The notes beneath the pieces were generated by a model that worked only from the letters and a program-made list of their open reading frames with translations, was not told the DNA's origin and did no database searches. A program made the position numbers and the translations under genes. Below are positions 60,736 to 64,000 of a DNA stretch of 64,000 nt, one piece after another; within the stretch, counting starts at the first letter, position 1; each line of letters begins with the position of its first letter. This DNA comes from JBCDCU01 sp039180865 (GTDB taxonomy: Bacteria > Pseudomonadota > Alphaproteobacteria > Rhizobiales > JACESI01): positions 1 to 64,000 of the forward strand of contig JBCDCZ010000002.1 in assembly GCA_039180865.1 (NCBI GenBank), read 5' to 3'.

Positions 60736-61971
60736 TCATTTTTTGTTTAAGATAGATCTCGCGCAATCATCAACGGGCCTTCGTGACTCGTTTTCAAAAA
60801 GCTGCACATACTGAAGCCCCAAGAACAAACCCGCCGACGAAATCAGGCCCGCAAAACAAAGAATGATTGAAAGGCCGAGACTATCGAGAAGGCTGGTGCT
60901 CACTCCTGCAATCACCAGAAAAACAAGTGCTTCGAGGCTCGTAAAGCTCGCTAGATCCGTTGCTTGCCGTCCGGGGCGGCACAATCCGAGAAGAATAGTG
61001 CGGTTGGCGGTAAAGGTCGCATAGACGACAAGGTTTGCCCACAAAATGGAGGCCACGATTAAGATCGGGCCAATCTCGTTCAGAGCGAGAAATGCAAACG
61101 CCAAAGCGGCGATGACATTGAGGCTTCCAATACCGATCAGAACACGGAACCCGCCAAACAGATCGATCAGCGGCTTTGCGAGCAACGCGCCTGTAAAGCC
61201 GAGCAAATTGCCGAAGACCAGACTTATGAGACCGCTTTCAGAAACACTGAAACCGGCATCAATCAGCAGAACGGATTTCGCTCCGAACGGCACCACAATA
61301 GACGCGCTCACCAAGCTCGAAACAATGAAAAGGCGCGAGACTTCTTTTTGCCTTAGGATCGAAAACTGCGAAAGTAAGCTCGGTTTCGTCTCAGGATCCA
61401 AGGCTGGTCCGAATGACAAGAAACTGTAAGCGATGACCAAAAGCACAACGGAACAGATCAGAAGAGTTGCGACAACACTTTGCCAGCCAAGCGAGCCAAG
61501 AAGGTAAAGCACGCCAGCGCCAAGACTGAAACCAGCGAGCGCAGAAGCCGCAGCCTGCACAGACGCACCCTTTGAGTGATCGCGCTTATCGAGCCCTTCT
61601 GCAATCATCCCGCCAAGCGATGTCAGCGCCGTTCCAAGGGCAATGAAAAGCAAAACAGCAATAACAATAATCTGTATGGCGTCGGTTTCAGGATTCGTCG
61701 TCAACAAAGCTGCCAAAAGTAATGAGACCGCAAGCTGACTGCCGAGTATCCATATGCGGAAGCGTGGTTGGCCCCTCACCCGGAAACGATCGATCAGCGG
61801 TGCCCATATAAATCGCAGTGTAAACGGTATACCGGCGATAAAAATCAATGCGATTAGCGAGGATGAGGCTCCTGCCTCGCGCAGGAATAGAGCAATACCC
61901 TGGGACGCGAACTGAGCGATCAAAGCACAGGCAAACGATATTGTGCCCAACGTGACTAAGAGTGGCTTCAC
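60736..61971 (-). CDS. RhtX/FptX-like siderophore permease (MFS)
   Basis: A 411-residue MFS protein with about 12 helices. 'FLREAGASSSLIALIFIAGIPFTLRFIWAPLIDRFRVRG' is the RhtX/FptX/AmpG-like signature, and it shares this layout with the N-terminal half of the fused protein at 52-54 kb. It would import a ferric siderophore across the inner membrane. It lies 79 bases downstream of the reductase gene, in the same direction, so the order is reductase then permease, opposite to the fused protein. Confidence 0.85.
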   Translation of the reverse strand: MKPLLVTLGTISFACALIAQFASQGIALFLREAGASSSLIALIFIAGIPFTLRFIWAPLIDRFRVRGQPRFRIWILGSQLAVSLLLAALLTTNPETDAIQIIVIAVLLFIALGTALTSLGGMIAEGLDKRDHSKGASVQAAASALAGFSLGAGVLYLLGSLGWQSVVATLLICSVVLLVIAYSFLSFGPALDPETKPSLLSQFSILRQKEVSRLFIVSSLVSASIVVPFGAKSVLLIDAGFSVSESGLISLVFGNLLGFTGALLAKPLIDLFGGFRVLIGIGSLNVIAALAFAFLALNEIGPILIVASILWANLVVYATFTANRTILLGLCRPGRQATDLASFTSLEALVFLVIAGVSTSLLDSLGLSIILCFAGLISSAGLFLGLQYVQLFENESRRPVDDCARSILNKK

Positions 61972-62050
61972 TTATGACATTCCTAAGAGGTGTAAGGTGA
62001 GCTAAGCGCTACAACCTGCAGGCAGAGACCATTGACGCCGTAAGCGCCAA

Positions 62051-63115
62051 TCAACTGCCATATCCCGGGTGACCCTCGCGCCAATATGCAACGCTAAGCT
62101 GCTTATCTTTTCCAAGACCAAGATCCTGCTTGAAAAAGGTCCGAGCCGCTTGGGCGCATCCAAATTCTCCAGCAAAAAAACCAAAGCCAGGCTGCTTCTG
62201 GTTCATGAGCTCTTGCAGTTGTTTCATGAGTATTTCTGGATCGTTTTCGGGTGCGCTCTGTATCTCGAAACCGGTCATGGGAGGCAGATAATCAGAGAGC
62301 CTGAAGTCGTGCGGACAGCAAACTAAAATATCGCCGACGGCGGTGTCAGGTATGGTCTTAAGGAGCCTCGTCAGCGAGCCAAGACCTGTCATATCCACAC
62401 AAATCAGGTAGCGGTCGGCCGGGGGTAAAGCATTGATCCCGGCAGGTCCCATTGCTCCGACCTGCTCGCCGCGCTTGGCGCAGCCCGCCCATTTCGAAAT
62501 CAAACCGTCTCCATGGCTCACAATATCCAATGAAACCTCGTCATTTGCAGGATCAAACGCCGACACCGTCACAAATCTCACATGCAACAGGTCATCGCCT
62601 TTCGGCCAGACCGGCGTCCCATTAGCCGCCATGGTCGGCCAGACCGGAAGCCGATGAACGCTCTGTGGCATCATCAGGCGCAAATGGATCCCATCACCCA
62701 TGTGATCTGAAAAACCGGGAAAGGCGAGCGTCACCCTCACCAGATTTCGATGCAGTTCAACCCGGTTGCGGACCGTGAGGACATGAAAATTCGGAGGCAA
62801 TGCACCGACTTTTGCCATTTCACCTGTCCAGCGCAGGTTGCGGGCAGCATTTTCGTCAACTTCGGCAACATGCTCTGCAATTTCTTCTTTAAAGAAACCG
62901 AGCGCGGCCGGATTCGGCGCCTTTATGGCGAACCGTATACTTACATCCGAGACATGAAAATCAACGCGAAATGCGTTGTGCTCGATGTATCGGACGCCAT
63001 CGTCATCGACCTGCATCGTCATGTCATGGTCGCGTTTAAGATGGTCGACAAAATTGTCGAGAATTTTTGCGGCAGATTGGGTTTCAACCTGGGCCTCGGT
63101 ATAAGAACTGGTCAA
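62051..63115 (-). CDS. DUF2218 plus siderophore-interacting (SIP) reductase
   Basis: A 354-residue protein. DUF2218 is at about residues 15-98 ('AFRVDFHVSDVSIRFAIKAP' and 'EEIAEHVAEVDENAARNLRWTG'), followed by an SIP flavoprotein domain from about 115 ('ELHRNLVRVTLAFPGFSDHMGDGIHLRLMMP', FAD motif 'VRFVTVSAF', 'GDGLISKWAG' and the end 'LSVAYWREGHPG'). It would release iron from imported siderophore. The start is TTG at 63115, with a G-rich site upstream. A partial AraC gene is divergent. Confidence 0.87.
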   Translation of the reverse strand: MTSSYTEAQVETQSAAKILDNFVDHLKRDHDMTMQVDDDGVRYIEHNAFRVDFHVSDVSIRFAIKAPNPAALGFFKEEIAEHVAEVDENAARNLRWTGEMAKVGALPPNFHVLTVRNRVELHRNLVRVTLAFPGFSDHMGDGIHLRLMMPQSVHRLPVWPTMAANGTPVWPKGDDLLHVRFVTVSAFDPANDEVSLDIVSHGDGLISKWAGCAKRGEQVGAMGPAGINALPPADRYLICVDMTGLGSLTRLLKTIPDTAVGDILVCCPHDFRLSDYLPPMTGFEIQSAPENDPEILMKQLQELMNQKQPGFGFFAGEFGCAQAARTFFKQDLGLGKDKQLSVAYWREGHPGYGS

Positions 63116-63330
63116 TTTTTACCCCCAACGCCTGTCTCACGACGACCCTTGGTCCATGGTGAAGGCTACCCGCGCCCACAACGCAAACTGCGCGAAACCT
63201 GACGTCCCAATCCTTGGTTTTCCGAGAAACTGGCCGTCTTAACAGATTGCCCCGCGATAACGAAAACGGGGCCGTACTCGCGTTTATTACCTATCGAAAA
63301 TCATTTGGATCAAGCTGCCATTTTAAAATA

Positions 63331-63345
63331 TGATAATTTTAGTCA
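63331..63345. promoter_or_regulatory. TGA-N9-TCA iron-box-like element
   Basis: TGA-TAATTTTAG-TCA, extended to TCAAG, lies 60 bases upstream of the AraC start and 215 bases upstream of the reductase start. Over 17 positions it matches the element at 49876-49892 at 14. ATTTTAAAAT, a perfect palindrome, lies just before it at 63320-63329. The pattern fits a RirA-type iron box. Confidence 0.45.
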
Positions 63346-63405
63346 AGATATAAAGGCGATGCGGTCTGTCGCCGGAAAAGTACGCCAGAATTCAGGAAGC
63401 AGGAT

Positions 63406-64000
63406 GTGAGCGAGCCTAAATTTCCAACCACTATCGACGAAACGAATTTCGATGAATTCGAGTCGGTCGTTTCACTGGAAACACTATCCGTGCGGACGGG
63501 AGAGAATGACCCGATCGCAGCCGGTACGATGCATTTCGTGCAACCGAACGATATGACGGCAATCCTGGTCATGGAGATAACAGGTGTGCGGCCGTTTGAA
63601 ACAACGATGGAGGCCGAGCCCGGATTGGTCCTTGAACTGCGCCTTGCCGGAGAAACAACGTCGATTAAATGCGGAGCTGATTCCACAGAATATATCGATA
63701 AAGCAGGCGACCTTATCTTGCGAGGATCCCGCGATAAAACGCGGTGGCACGTGCATGGAACTCAACAATCGCTCCTGCGTTCCGTAAATATTCGATTTCA
63801 TAAAGAATACTTTAGAGGCCTTATGAGTAGAGCGCCTTCACTCTCCATCTGGGGACTTCAGACAATAAACTCTGAGCTCAACAGGACGTTTTGCATTTCG
63901 CCAGTTCTTCACGTCTATGCGCAAAGAATGTTTGAGCTTGCGAAAACAAAATCTGGCGAAAACGACCTTTTAATTGAAGCCATTTCCATGCAGATTCTCC
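63406..64000 (+). CDS. AraC-family regulator, C-terminus cut by window edge
   Basis: 198 residues are visible, with no stop before the window end. The start is GTG at 63406 with GCAGGA upstream; no in-frame ATG exists before the upstream stop. The protein so far is an N-terminal sensing domain: 'TAILVMEITGVRPFETTMEAEPGLVLELRLAG', then 'VNIRFHKEYFRGLM' and 'TFCISPVLHVYAQRMFELAKTK'. This pattern is typical of PchR/siderophore-responsive AraC proteins; the DNA-binding domain lies beyond the window. It is divergent from the reductase-permease operon. Confidence 0.75.
   Translation, partial: MSEPKFPTTIDETNFDEFESVVSLETLSVRTGENDPIAAGTMHFVQPNDMTAILVMEITGVRPFETTMEAEPGLVLELRLAGETTSIKCGADSTEYIDKAGDLILRGSRDKTRWHVHGTQQSLLRSVNIRFHKEYFRGLMSRAPSLSIWGLQTINSELNRTFCISPVLHVYAQRMFELAKTKSGENDLLIEAISMQIL

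Noticed and set aside
59810..60814. Plus-strand open frame of 334 codons
   Set aside because: Antisense to the cyclase gene, which has a complete metal motif and Tat signal.
1..64000. tRNA, rRNA, insertion sequences, integrase genes or attachment sites
   Set aside because: Looked for and not seen; no transposase or integrase motif occurs in any supported protein.

Overview
The window looks like a chromosomal stretch of an alphaproteobacterium. This is inferred from moderately high GC, gene style (DUF1194, DUF1826, DUF5996, ECF/anti-sigma pair, many small enzyme-regulator pairs) and RhtX/FptX-type siderophore permeases joined to DUF2218-SIP reductases. No genus can be named from sequence alone. 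No rRNA, tRNA, insertion sequence, phage gene or CRISPR array was seen. Genes are dense on both strands, and most are small metabolic units with a divergently transcribed regulator.

Layout. 0-7 kb: cut DUF1905 gene; IclR regulator facing a methanethiol oxidase (SBP56)-ferredoxin-CoA-binding operon; AraC regulator; TauE/SafE exporter facing a LysR regulator. 7-14.5 kb: RidA, NTF2-like proteins, XRE/MmyB regulator, LysR-tautomerase pair, TPR protein, bactofilin-like membrane protein, SDR-MarR pair. 15-20.8 kb: thiazoline-carboxylate hydrolase-like protein, RNase Z-like hydrolase, acetyltransferase-DUF5996 pair, NIF3/CutA-like protein, luciferase-domain protein with LysR, STAS protein. 20.9-25 kb: TetR with two clear operators and a DUF4345 protein, then an acidic chaperone-like protein followed by a 756-residue asparagine-rich protein. 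25-33.5 kb: oxidoreductase-LysR pair, ECF sigma/anti-sigma, DUF4399 protein, delta-class carbonic anhydrase, LysR-SDR-RidA-RidA unit, peptidoglycan-binding-domain protein. 33.9-38 kb: a giant RTX/beta-helix secreted protein with 444-bp internal repeats. 38.5-49 kb: secreted SnoaL-like doublet, SDR/LysR, tandem metallo-beta-lactamase-fold proteins with TetR, LysE exporter, GAF-PAS-GGDEF-EAL protein, DUF1194 protein. 49-64 kb: two siderophore-uptake loci, one with a TonB receptor and a permease fused to a siderophore reductase, the other with permease and reductase as separate genes. Between them lie an MDR oxidoreductase-HxlR pair, a CobW/DUF1826/class III alcohol dehydrogenase operon facing an Rrf2 regulator, and a cyclase.

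How genes work together. The siderophore loci supply outer-membrane uptake, inner-membrane permeation and cytosolic reduction, with AraC regulators beside them and a shared TGA-N9-TCA element close upstream of each regulator. The methanethiol oxidase operon, sulfite exporter and glutathione-formaldehyde dehydrogenase-like enzyme fit a small organosulfur/formaldehyde theme (inference). The CobW metallochaperone sits in an operon with an alcohol dehydrogenase that has lost three of its four structural-zinc cysteines, beside an Rrf2 regulator with a His/Cys cluster. This suggests a zinc-sparing unit (inference).

Most unusual locus: 22.06-25.01 kb. A small acidic protein with the look of a type III secretion chaperone or YbjN precedes a long Asn-rich protein. 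That protein has poly-Asn tracts, about 40-residue repeats, and a CheD-like Ser-x5-Cys-x16-His pattern typical of glutamine deamidases. It is a candidate new secreted deamidase with its chaperone; no secretion machinery is present in the window.
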